This document shows positions 1 to 5,770 of a stretch of 5,818 bases of DNA, one piece after another. Every line of letters begins with the position of its first letter. Position 1 is the stretch's first letter. The position numbers were made by a program, and so were the translations under genes. The stretch spans positions 1 through 5,818 of the forward strand of contig UQNV01000064.1 in assembly GCA_900542505.1 (NCBI GenBank). The letters are read 5' to 3'. Below the pieces are notes generated by a model. That model saw nothing but the letters and a program-made list of their open reading frames with translations, did no database searches and was not told where the DNA came from. The stretch is from an uncultured Alistipes sp. GTDB taxonomy: Bacteria; Bacteroidota; Bacteroidia; Bacteroidales; Rikenellaceae.

Positions 1-62
1 GGGCTCGAACCCTGGACCCCAACATTAAGAGTGTCGTGCTCTACCAACTGAGCTAGAGAGGC
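1..62 (-). tRNA. tRNA-Lys (anticodon CTT), 3' end cut off by the window edge
   Basis: Read on the minus strand from 62, the cloverleaf is clear. It has a 7-nt acceptor 5' strand GCCTCTC, then TA, a D-arm GCTC...GAGC with AGTTGGTA in the loop, and an anticodon stem CGACA/TGTTG. The loop is CTCTTAA, a GGGTC variable region follows, and the T-arm begins CAGGG TTCGAGC. The anticodon CTT (plus-strand positions 27-29) reads the lysine codon AAG. The sequence stops two bases into the 3' strand of the T-stem, so the last T-stem bases, the acceptor 3' strand and any CCA lie outside. Everything present looks normal, so this is a cut tRNA and not a pseudogene. Its promoter lies just upstream at 88-118. 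Confidence 0.95.
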
Positions 63-87
63 ATCAATCATTTCCTGATTGCGAGTG

Positions 88-118
88 CAAAGATACAGCG
101 AAAATTTATATCTCCAAA
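88..118 (-). promoter_or_regulatory. Bacteroidetes-type promoter of the tRNA-Lys gene
   Basis: On the minus strand TATCTTTG (88-95) matches the Bacteroidetes -7 consensus TAnnTTTG exactly. A TTTG (-33 element, 115-118) lies 19 bp upstream, which is the preferred spacing. Transcription should start a few bases downstream, near 80-83, giving a leader of about 20 nt before the mature tRNA 5' end at 62. This is the best promoter in the window and by itself points to a Bacteroidetes host. A/T tracts lie directly upstream. Confidence 0.85.
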
Positions 119-156
119 CTTTTTTCGCAATTTTTTTCAAAAAAATGCATTTTTTT
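119..156. repeat. A/T-tract block with two mutually exclusive inverted repeats
   Basis: Four homopolymer runs lie in 38 bp: T6 (120-125), T7 (131-137), A7 (139-145) and T7 (150-156). The A7 can pair with the left T7 (one-base gap) or with the right T7 (TGCA between, a perfect 18-bp palindrome at 139-156). The palindrome ends inside the TAA stop of the GH2-like gene. The block lies immediately upstream of the tRNA promoter's -33 element, so it could act as bent, UP-element-like DNA. It could also be a weak all-A:U terminator for the GH2-like gene. The repeats are directly visible; the role is inferred, and I prefer the promoter role because the hairpins lack any G:C stem. Confidence 0.6.
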
Positions 157-1456
157 ATTCCGTCACCAGTTTGTCGGAGTTCCATTCGCCGGCTGCTTCG
201 GTGTATATGACGGGTCTTTCAAGCTCCAATCCTTTGATAGTCAGATAGCTGTCGTAAAGATTGGTGCCGTTCGACGAATTTTCGGCCAGCGAGAAGGCAA
301 TAACCGACGGATGACGCTTCGCCGTGTGGTAACTGTCGGTCGTCCGTTCGATGTAGGCGCTCTTCCATCCGGGGTCGTTGGTCGGGTTGCCTCCCTTGCG
401 GCGCGAATCGCCGCTGCGGCTGGTGTTGAGCGGCGCCTGGGCGATGACCAGCAGCCCCAGCTCGTCGCACGTCTCGTAGAAGCCCGGAACCTCGGCGCCG
501 GCCTTGACGCGGAGCGTGTTGTAGCCCTGCTCGCGCAGCGAGGCCAGCTCCTGCGGCTGAGCGTAGGGGGCCACCCCGACCGTGCGCAGCGTGACGGGCT
601 CACCGTTCAGAAGCAGCTGTCCGTCGCGCTGTTCGAGCGTGCGGAAGCCCATCTTTGCCTCGATGTATTCGCCGTAACGGCCCTCGTGCTGGGTGCGGAG
701 CCGGAGCGTATAGCGCGTCGGGAGCTCGTCGCTCCAGAGCAGGTTTTTCGGAATCGAGGCCAGGAAGCGGAGCGTATCCTCGCGGCGCATGTCGAGCGTC
801 AAATCCTTGTGGTCGAAGAGCACCTGTTTGCCCGAGGGGTCGAGCAGCTCGCAGTAGACGCGCGACGTGCGCGGATTGAGTGCGCCGCTCTTGACCACGA
901 CGGCGATTTCGGCCATCGCCGTCGAATCGCTCATCCACGTGCGCGTCGTGAAGAAGTCGCGGATGTACATCGTCGGCTGGCTCATGACCCAGGTCTGGCC
1001 GATGGCCGCCTGGGTCGACTCCTCGCGCCAGCTCTCGAGCGGGGCGAAGGGCGAAGGCGTCGAGACGACCACCTCCAGCGTGTTGCGCCCCTCATGGACG
1101 TGACGCGTGATGTTGAAATCGGCCGGGTTGCAGCTGTTGGCGTTGTAGGCCACGCGCTTGCCGTTGACGTAGACCTCGTAGTCGGCCGTAGCGGCCGAAA
1201 GGTGGAAGAACACCTGGCGGTTGGCCCAGGCAAAGGGGACCGTGAAGGGGGTCGAGAAGCGGTTGCCCTCACGCGTCCAGCCGTCGAGCCGCGTGAGGTA
1301 CTTCGAGGAGCGTTCGCCTGCCGTGGCCTCGGCCTCGGTGGAGTAGACGACCACCTCGCAGCGGGGCGCCTCCTTGCCGAAGGAGCAGGGAAGTTCCTGG
1401 GCGCGGAGCGTCGGCGTGAGCAAAAAAAGCGCTATGGTTGCAAGAAGAGTTCGCAT
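155..1456 (-). CDS. Secreted GH2-like sugar-binding protein, short and probably non-catalytic
   Basis: This is a 433-residue protein related to glycoside hydrolase family 2 (beta-galactosidase/glucuronidase superfamily). A signal peptide is visible: Arg2, a hydrophobic core at 4-14, and likely cleavage after Leu-Arg-Ala at 17-19. A jelly-roll sugar-binding domain follows (about 50-135, with VYVNGK and the NITRHVHEGRNTL stretch), then an immunoglobulin-like domain (about 160-275). A partial TIM barrel starts at LLLNGEPVTLR (281-291), with FYETCDELGLLV (326-337) and HPSVIAFSL (382-390). In active GH2 enzymes the acid/base motif reads Trp-(Gly/Ser)-x-x-Asn-Glu. Here the Trp is Phe388, and the Asn-Glu pair is reversed to Glu392-Asn393. 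The protein ends soon after, so the half of the barrel with the nucleophile Glu is absent (typical enzymes have 600-1000 residues). It is probably a periplasmic or surface carbohydrate-binding pseudoenzyme. A gene truncated beside the tRNA is possible. The start at 1456 is chosen because it begins the signal peptide; the in-frame ATG at 1480 overlaps the -7 element. Confidence 0.85.
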   Translation of the reverse strand: MRTLLATIALFLLTPTLRAQELPCSFGKEAPRCEVVVYSTEAEATAGERSSKYLTRLDGWTREGNRFSTPFTVPFAWANRQVFFHLSAATADYEVYVNGKRVAYNANSCNPADFNITRHVHEGRNTLEVVVSTPSPFAPLESWREESTQAAIGQTWVMSQPTMYIRDFFTTRTWMSDSTAMAEIAVVVKSGALNPRTSRVYCELLDPSGKQVLFDHKDLTLDMRREDTLRFLASIPKNLLWSDELPTRYTLRLRTQHEGRYGEYIEAKMGFRTLEQRDGQLLLNGEPVTLRTVGVAPYAQPQELASLREQGYNTLRVKAGAEVPGFYETCDELGLLVIAQAPLNTSRSGDSRRKGGNPTNDPGWKSAYIERTTDSYHTAKRHPSVIAFSLAENSSNGTNLYDSYLTIKGLELERPVIYTEAAGEWNSDKLVTE

Positions 1457-1465
1457 GGGATTTCG

Positions 1466-1473
1466 TATATTTG
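1466..1473 (+). promoter_or_regulatory. Probable -7 element for the HsdR-N-like gene
   Basis: TATATTTG is an exact match to the Bacteroidetes TAnnTTTG -7 motif, 34 bp before the ATG at 1508. Transcription would start near 1479. No TTTG lies at the expected 19-21 bp upstream; the nearest partial match is TTG at 1438-1440 with 25-bp spacing, so the promoter may be weak or assisted. The element lies in the leader of the divergent GH2-like gene. Confidence 0.5.
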
Positions 1474-1479
1474 TGCGCA

Positions 1480-1487
1480 TAAAGATA
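1480..1487 (-). promoter_or_regulatory. Possible -7 element for the GH2-like gene
   Basis: On the minus strand TATCTTTA differs from TAnnTTTG only at the last base. It would place the transcript start near 1473-1475, leaving about 18 nt before the ATG at 1456. No -33 TTTG is seen at 19 bp spacing; an A7 run lies between. It sits face to face with the plus-strand element at 1466-1473. Confidence 0.4.
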
Positions 1488-1507
1488 CGAATTTTTTTGA
1501 AACTCCC

Positions 1508-1990
1508 ATGTGGCAGCCTCCCAAACTCAATTTTCCGGCCGTGACGCTCCGGGCCCGCAAACGCGGTTCGCAGACCGAGGTGTGGGACCAGTGGCGGGGC
1601 TGCTATCTGGTGCTGACGCCCGAGGAGTGGGTGCGGCGCCATCTGCTCGTCTTTCTGGCGGAGCATTGCGGCGCCTGTGCGGAGCGCATCGTGCAGGAGT
1701 ACCCCGTGCGGCTCAACGGCCAGCCGCAGCGGGCCGACGTGGTGGTGGTCGACGCCCAGGGGCAGCCGCTGCTGCTGGCCGAGTGCAAGGCGCCCGACGT
1801 GAAGCTCGACGGGCGGACGCTCGCCCAGGCGGTGCGTTACAATTCGGTCCTCGGCGCGCGGTACATCGTCCTGACCAACGGGTTGAGCCACTATTGCTAC
1901 GAGTGCGGCGGCGGAGCCTGCCGTCCGTTGTCGCGGTTCCCCGACCTGAGCGACCGGCCGTGCGGCGACGGGCCGCTTACAGATTCCTGA
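1508..1990 (+). CDS. Stand-alone HsdR N-terminal-domain protein (PD-(D/E)XK nuclease fold)
   Basis: This 160-residue protein matches the small Bacteroidetes proteins carrying only the type I restriction enzyme R N-terminal domain (HSDR_N_2 type). Visible landmarks are VWDQWRGCYLVLTPEEWVRRHL (about 25-46), which I recognise as the family start, and YPVRLNGQPQRADVVVVD (65-82). Asp77 and the Glu92-Cys-Lys94 motif together form a PD-(D/E)XK metal-binding nuclease core. QAVRYN (107-112) and VLTNG (121-125) follow. There is no helicase/translocase part and no hsdM or hsdS nearby, so it is not a working type I restriction enzyme. The family appears to be a conserved Bacteroidetes protein of unknown role, perhaps in DNA repair or processing (inference). 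It has eight cysteines, four of them between 130 and 152. The first ATG after the divergent promoter region is used; no Shine-Dalgarno sequence is seen. Its last 14 bp overlap the convergent response regulator gene. Confidence 0.85.
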   Translation: MWQPPKLNFPAVTLRARKRGSQTEVWDQWRGCYLVLTPEEWVRRHLLVFLAEHCGACAERIVQEYPVRLNGQPQRADVVVVDAQGQPLLLAECKAPDVKLDGRTLAQAVRYNSVLGARYIVLTNGLSHYCYECGGGACRPLSRFPDLSDRPCGDGPLTDS

Positions 1991-2717
1991 ACGTGCGGTC
2001 GATGTAGGCCTGGAAGGCCTCCTTGTAGTTCTCGCCGATGGGCACGTACTCCGTCTCGCTCAGATAGACGCGTCCCTTGACGTAGGCGCGCGTGTACTTC
2101 AGGTTGACGATGTAGGAGCGGTGCACCCGCATGAACGAGTCGGACGGGAGCACCGCCTCCATGTTCTTGAGCCGGAAGAGGGTGGTGATGCTCGAACCGT
2201 CGGCCAGATGGAGCCGGACATATTCCCCTTCGCTTTCGAGATAGACGATGTCGCTGATTTTGACCAGCGATACCTTGTAATCGGCCTTCACCGTGATGTA
2301 CTCCTTGTCCTTGGGCGCAGCCTCCGTCTCGGCTTCGGCGGCGGGCCGCTGGTTGTGGCGCAGCTCATAGAGCTGGTTGGCCTTCGAGACCGAGCGGTTG
2401 AAGTCGGCGAAGCTGAAGGGCTTGAGCAGGTAGTCGACCGCATCGAGCTTGAATCCCTCGACGGCATACTCCGAATAGGCAGTCGTGAAGACAATCATCG
2501 GCCTTTCGGTGAGCGAGCGGACGAAATCCACGCCGTTGAGGTCGGGCATGTTGATGTCAACGAATATCAGGTCGACGCTGTGCGTGGCGAGGTACTGCTG
2601 CGCCTCGAGGGCGTCGTTGCACAGGGCGGCGAGCTCCAGATAGGGTATTTTGGCGATGTAGCTCTTCAACTGGCGCAGGGCCAGCGGTTCGTCGTCGATG
2701 GCGAGGCACTTAAGCAT
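1977..2717 (-). CDS. LytTR-family response regulator
   Basis: This is a 246-residue two-component response regulator. The receiver domain (about 1-115) has the acidic pair Asp8-Asp9, the phosphoacceptor Asp54 in FVDINMP, the switch Thr78 and the conserved Lys99-Pro100, so it should accept phosphate. A charged Ala/Glu-rich linker (about 121-137) leads to a LytTR DNA-binding domain (about 138-243), with SDIVYLESEGEYVRL, FMRVHRSYIVNL (195-206) and VPIGENYKE as signatures. LytTR proteins bind direct repeats with a beta-rich fold in place of a helix-turn-helix. The gene overlaps the upstream kinase by 8 bp, so the two are almost certainly co-transcribed and translationally coupled, with the kinase as partner. 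The 3' end overlaps the convergent HsdR-N-like gene by 14 bp. The regulated genes cannot be told from the window. Confidence 0.95.
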   Translation of the reverse strand: MLKCLAIDDEPLALRQLKSYIAKIPYLELAALCNDALEAQQYLATHSVDLIFVDINMPDLNGVDFVRSLTERPMIVFTTAYSEYAVEGFKLDAVDYLLKPFSFADFNRSVSKANQLYELRHNQRPAAEAETEAAPKDKEYITVKADYKVSLVKISDIVYLESEGEYVRLHLADGSSITTLFRLKNMEAVLPSDSFMRVHRSYIVNLKYTRAYVKGRVYLSETEYVPIGENYKEAFQAYIDRTFRNL

Positions 2718-3774
2718 GGAGAATCGGGATTACGAGTTGTACGGTGTAGGTCTCCGGCTGCTCGTCGATGCGCAGCGTGTAGTTCCGGGGACCGTAGATG
2801 AGTTCGAGTCGCTTGCGGACGTTTTCCAGTCCGATGCCGGCTGCCTTGTTGCGTGATTCGCTGTGGCGGCTGTTGACGATGGTGCCCGTCACGTGCTCCT
2901 CCGTGCAGACGATGTCGATGTGGATGAACGACGGGCGGTTGTAGCTCACGCCGTGTTTGAAGGCGTTCTCCACGAAGACGATGAAGAGCAGCGGCGGAAT
3001 CGAAACACCCTCGGGGAGCCGCTTCGGGTAGTCGAGGCGTATTTCGACATTGTCCGTATAGCGGATGCGCATCAGTTCGATGTAGTTCTCGAGGAACTGG
3101 ATGTCGCGTTTGAGCGAGATGATTTCGCGCCCCGAGTCGTAGAGCACGTAGCGCATCATCTTCGAGAGCTCGATGACGGCATCCTTGGCGCACTCGGGGT
3201 CGATGTCTATCAGCGCGTGGATGTTGTTGAGCGTATTCATGAAGAAGTGCGGGTTAATCTGGTACTTCAGATAGTCCATCTCGGCCTGCATGTTCTGGCG
3301 CTTGAGCTCTTCCATCTCCTGCTCGTCGCGAATCGACTGGTACATGAGCTTGATGCCCGAATTGGCTCCCGTCATGAAGAGCGCCAGCACGACGTTCCAG
3401 TAGAGCTCCAGGTCGGTGAACGAAGCCTTGCGGTGTTCGTTGAAGGGCTCGTCGTCGGCCGGCAGCAGCGGCTGCGAGAAGAACTGGTCGTAGAGGTCCA
3501 CGGCCCAGAATACGGCGATGATGAAGACCAGGTTCACTATCAGGTAGAGCCCGTAGCGGTGGCGGAGCATCAGCCGCGGGGCGATGACGGCGTTGTGGAC
3601 GATGAAGACAATCAGATAGGGCGAGATTTTGCGCCAGGCAATCAGTACGTTCTCGAGGCTGATGTGCAGCTCCGACATCATCTGCGAGTTGAGCACCGGG
3701 ACCAGGATGATGGCCAACCAGACCATCACGTAGAGCAGGTTTTCGCCTATGGCCTGTTTTTTCGTGATTTTCAT
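2710..3774 (-). CDS. LytS/YehU-type membrane sensor histidine kinase
   Basis: This 354-residue kinase should sense an unknown signal at the inner membrane and phosphorylate the regulator encoded next to it. There are four likely membrane helices, at about 12-30, 51-69, 74-94 and 125-143. A hydrophilic stretch (about 95-122) lies between helices 3 and 4. A charged coiled-coil-like segment (148-166) leads into the His_kinase (PF06580) domain. The phosphoacceptor His176 lies in YQINPHFFMNTLNNI, the N-box is ENAFKHG (269-275), and the ATP-lid glycine motif is GIGLENVRKRL (313-323). All key residues are present. No PAS, GAF or other sensor domain is seen, so sensing is probably within the membrane or by the short loops. 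I chose the ATG at 3774: the only longer option is a TTG at 3801 inside the T-run of the upstream terminator. The stop overlaps the start of the regulator. Confidence 0.93.
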   Translation of the reverse strand: MKITKKQAIGENLLYVMVWLAIILVPVLNSQMMSELHISLENVLIAWRKISPYLIVFIVHNAVIAPRLMLRHRYGLYLIVNLVFIIAVFWAVDLYDQFFSQPLLPADDEPFNEHRKASFTDLELYWNVVLALFMTGANSGIKLMYQSIRDEQEMEELKRQNMQAEMDYLKYQINPHFFMNTLNNIHALIDIDPECAKDAVIELSKMMRYVLYDSGREIISLKRDIQFLENYIELMRIRYTDNVEIRLDYPKRLPEGVSIPPLLFIVFVENAFKHGVSYNRPSFIHIDIVCTEEHVTGTIVNSRHSESRNKAAGIGLENVRKRLELIYGPRNYTLRIDEQPETYTVQLVIPILHA

Positions 3775-3778
3775 GCCG

Positions 3779-3786
3779 TAAAGATA
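3779..3786 (-). promoter_or_regulatory. Possible -7 element for the kinase-regulator operon
   Basis: TATCTTTA on the minus strand is one base from TAnnTTTG and identical to the element proposed for the GH2-like gene. It ends only 4 bp before the ATG at 3774, so a transcript from it would be almost leaderless. No TTTG lies at 19-21 bp upstream; the nearest, in the terminator T-run, is 12 bp away. The match may be chance. Confidence 0.25.
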
Positions 3787-3799
3787 GGGATTATTCCGC

Positions 3800-3835
3800 A
3801 AAAAACGGACCTTCCGCCGTCGGGCGGGAGGTCCG
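3800..3835 (-). terminator. Intrinsic terminator of the acyl-CoA synthetase gene
   Basis: Two 13-nt arms (3806-3818 and 3823-3835) pair with a single non-Watson-Crick pair around a 4-base loop. On the minus strand they are followed directly by six T (3805-3800). It lies about 50 bp after the synthetase stop and 26 bp before the kinase ATG, so it should separate the two transcription units. The plus-strand side has no T-run, so it acts in one direction only. Confidence 0.88.
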
Positions 3836-3886
3836 TTGTCTGTTGCCCGTTGTCCGGAACGCTCGGGCGGGTGCGGACCGGAGGCC

Positions 3887-5584
3887 TCAGTCGAGCAGCG
3901 CCGTGGTGTAGAGGTAGCGCTTGATGCTCCGTTTGGGGGTCTTCTCGAATTCGGTGGGGTAGATGCTGATTGAGGCGATGCGTTCGTAGGCGGCCAGCAG
4001 CGAGTTGAGCTCCTTGAGGTTGTTCTCCATGATGGCCGGCAGTTCGTTCTTGTCGACCCCCTCCTTCTCGGCCTGCTCGTAGTCGGGCACCACCAGCGCC
4101 CGCAGACGTCCGTTGCCGGCGTCGAGCACGAGCGATTCGAGCACGAGATACATGTTGTTGAGCTTGTCTTCGATTTCCTCGGGGTAGATGTTCTGGCCGT
4201 TTCCGCTCAGAATCATCGTCTTCGAACGTCCGCGGATGTAGAGCGTGCCGTCGGTGTCCATCGTACCCATGTCGCCCGTGTGGAGCCAGCCGTCGGGGGT
4301 GAGCACCTTGGCCGTGTCCTTGTCGTTCTTGTAGTATCCCAGCATCACGTGCTCGCCCTTGACCAGAATCTCGCCGGCCGTATGTTCGGGGTCGGGCGAA
4401 TCGATTTTCACCTCGAGCAGCCCCTTGAGGTAGCGGCCGCACGAGCCGGGCTTGAATTCGTTGTCGGGCGTGAAACTGATGAGCGGCGCGCACTCGGTCA
4501 TGCCGTAGCCGATGGTGATGGGGAAGCGGATTTTCATCAGGAATGATTCGGTCTCCTGGTTCATCGGGGCGCCGCCGACGATGAAAATCGAGACGTTTCC
4601 GCCGAAGGCGTCCATCAGCTTCTTGCGGATGACCGAATAGATGGCCGAGTTGAGCAGCGGAATCTTCATGGCAATCGACATGGGGCCCTTCTCGAGCATC
4701 GGCAGCACCTGCTTGCGGTAGACCTTCTCGAGAATCATCGGCACGCAGCAGATGATGGTGGGCTTGACCTCGGCCATCGCCTCGAGCAGAATCTTGGGCG
4801 AGGGGATGCGTCCCAGCAGGGTGATGTGGCCGCCGACGGCCAGCGGCGCCAGGAAGTCGAAGGCGCAGCCGTAGGCGTGGGCCAGCGGGAGGAACGAGAG
4901 CGTGCGGCCGCCACGCTGGAAGTAGCGTGTCTGCGTCTGGGTGTTGACGGCCGTCATGGCGAAGAGCACGTTGCCCGTGAGGTTGTTGACCGTCAGCATG
5001 ACGCCCTTCGAGTAGCCCGTGGTGCCCGAGGTGTAGTTGAGCAGGATGACCTGGTCGTTGGGAATGTCGGGATACTTGATGTCGTCGATGCTGAAGCCGC
5101 GCGGGTATTTCGAACGGTAGTTCTTGACGATGTTGCTCTGGAACTTGCTGAGCGACTTGCCGTCGCGTTCGTAGATGACGTGGAAGTCGGTGAGCGAGAA
5201 TACGGCCTCAATCTGGCGTATCTGGTCCTCCTCGATGTTGTCCCAGTAGTTGTCGCCCAGGAAGAGCAGGCGGCTCTCCGAGTGGTTGATGATGTGGATG
5301 ATGTCGGCCGGGGTAAAGTCCTGCAGGATGGGGACGATGACCGCTCCGTAGGTGATGGTTCCGATGTAGGTGATGCACCACCGCGGGTTGTTGCGTCCGA
5401 CCAGCGCGATTTTGTCGCCGGGCTTGATGCCCGCCTTCTTGAAGAGCAGGTGCAGCTTGGCGATTTCCTTGGCCATTTCGTAGTAGGAAAACTCCTCCTT
5501 CTTGAAATAGTCGGTCAGGGCGGCCATCTCGCGGTTCTCGCGGAAGCTCTGCTCGTAAATCTTAATCAGGTTCTCTTGTAGCAT
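3887..5584 (-). CDS. Long-chain fatty acid-CoA ligase (AMP-binding, ANL superfamily)
   Basis: This 565-residue enzyme should convert a fatty acid, ATP and CoA to acyl-CoA through an acyl-adenylate. The adenylation motifs appear in order: the P-loop YTSGTTGYSKG (184-194), PLAHAYG (233-239), GYGMTECAP (359-367), GEILVKG (404-410), DGWLHTGDMG (431-440, Asp438 expected to bind the ATP ribose) and GRSKTMILSGNGQNIYPEEIE (452-472). The TPLAHAYG-like segment and the NGQNIYPEEIE signature favour a long-chain acyl-CoA ligase over an acetyl-CoA synthetase or a peptide-synthetase domain. There is no signal peptide or clear membrane helix, so it is probably cytosolic or membrane-associated. One oddity is the A10 region, KTPKRSIKRYLY (548-559): it has Ser553 where ungapped comparison puts the catalytic lysine, with Lys551 and Lys555 beside it. 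The gene is full length, stands alone on its strand and ends at a strong terminator. Chain-length preference cannot be read from the sequence. Confidence 0.92.
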   Translation of the reverse strand: MLQENLIKIYEQSFRENREMAALTDYFKKEEFSYYEMAKEIAKLHLLFKKAGIKPGDKIALVGRNNPRWCITYIGTITYGAVIVPILQDFTPADIIHIINHSESRLLFLGDNYWDNIEEDQIRQIEAVFSLTDFHVIYERDGKSLSKFQSNIVKNYRSKYPRGFSIDDIKYPDIPNDQVILLNYTSGTTGYSKGVMLTVNNLTGNVLFAMTAVNTQTQTRYFQRGGRTLSFLPLAHAYGCAFDFLAPLAVGGHITLLGRIPSPKILLEAMAEVKPTIICCVPMILEKVYRKQVLPMLEKGPMSIAMKIPLLNSAIYSVIRKKLMDAFGGNVSIFIVGGAPMNQETESFLMKIRFPITIGYGMTECAPLISFTPDNEFKPGSCGRYLKGLLEVKIDSPDPEHTAGEILVKGEHVMLGYYKNDKDTAKVLTPDGWLHTGDMGTMDTDGTLYIRGRSKTMILSGNGQNIYPEEIEDKLNNMYLVLESLVLDAGNGRLRALVVPDYEQAEKEGVDKNELPAIMENNLKELNSLLAAYERIASISIYPTEFEKTPKRSIKRYLYTTALLD

Positions 5585-5770
5585 GGTCGTGGAGTGTTTC
5601 GGGCGGCCGGCGGGCAGAGCGCCTTCGGTCGGGGCCTCTCCGGCTTGCGCGGGAGGGCGGGCGGAGTCGTGCCGTGCGGCGCGCCGTGTGTGAAAATAAC
5701 CGTCGAAACGGAGTCGTCCGAAGCGGTTCCGGTTTCGCGGGTATGTGTGGCGGCGGGCCTACCGTCCGTC
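5585..5770. other. GC-rich noncoding DNA upstream of the acyl-CoA synthetase
   Basis: I find no convincing gene here. The synthetase promoter should lie in this stretch, but only a poor -7 candidate is seen: TATTTTCA on the minus strand around 5691-5698, with TTCG about 20 bp upstream. A small hairpin with a 4-bp stem and a TTCG loop on the minus strand (5700-5711), followed by TTATTTT, could be a weak terminator for an unseen upstream gene. A 10-bp palindrome, CGGCGCGCCG, lies at 5677-5686. All of these are low-confidence sites. Confidence 0.4.

Noticed and set aside
311..1507. Plus-strand extension of the HsdR-N-like frame back to 311
   Set aside because: It is antisense to the GH2-like gene and of low-complexity Arg/Ala/Val composition. 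The family start matches the ATG at 1508.
1457..1891. N-terminal extension of the GH2-like frame up to 1891
   Set aside because: It is antisense to the HsdR-N-like gene, has no family resemblance, and would bury an excellent signal peptide that starts at 1456.
1953..1976. Hairpin with CGGCC/GGCCG arms near the convergent gene ends, considered as a terminator
   Set aside because: The stem is only about 5 bp with a large loop and no T-run on either strand, and it lies in coding sequence.
3833..3854. Direct repeat CCGTTGTC (3833-3840 and 3847-3854)
   Set aside because: Two 8-bp copies 14 bp apart next to a GC-rich terminator are easily chance; no palindromic operator or regulator signature is present.
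2121..3924. Long plus-strand open frames (2121-2801 and 2863-3924)
   Set aside because: They are antisense to the regulator and kinase, rich in Asp/Val/Glu/Arg as expected for antisense of GC-ending codons, and match no family I know.
4826..5581. Plus-strand 251-codon frame
   Set aside because: It is antisense to the clearly identified acyl-CoA synthetase and is an artefact of GC-rich codon use.
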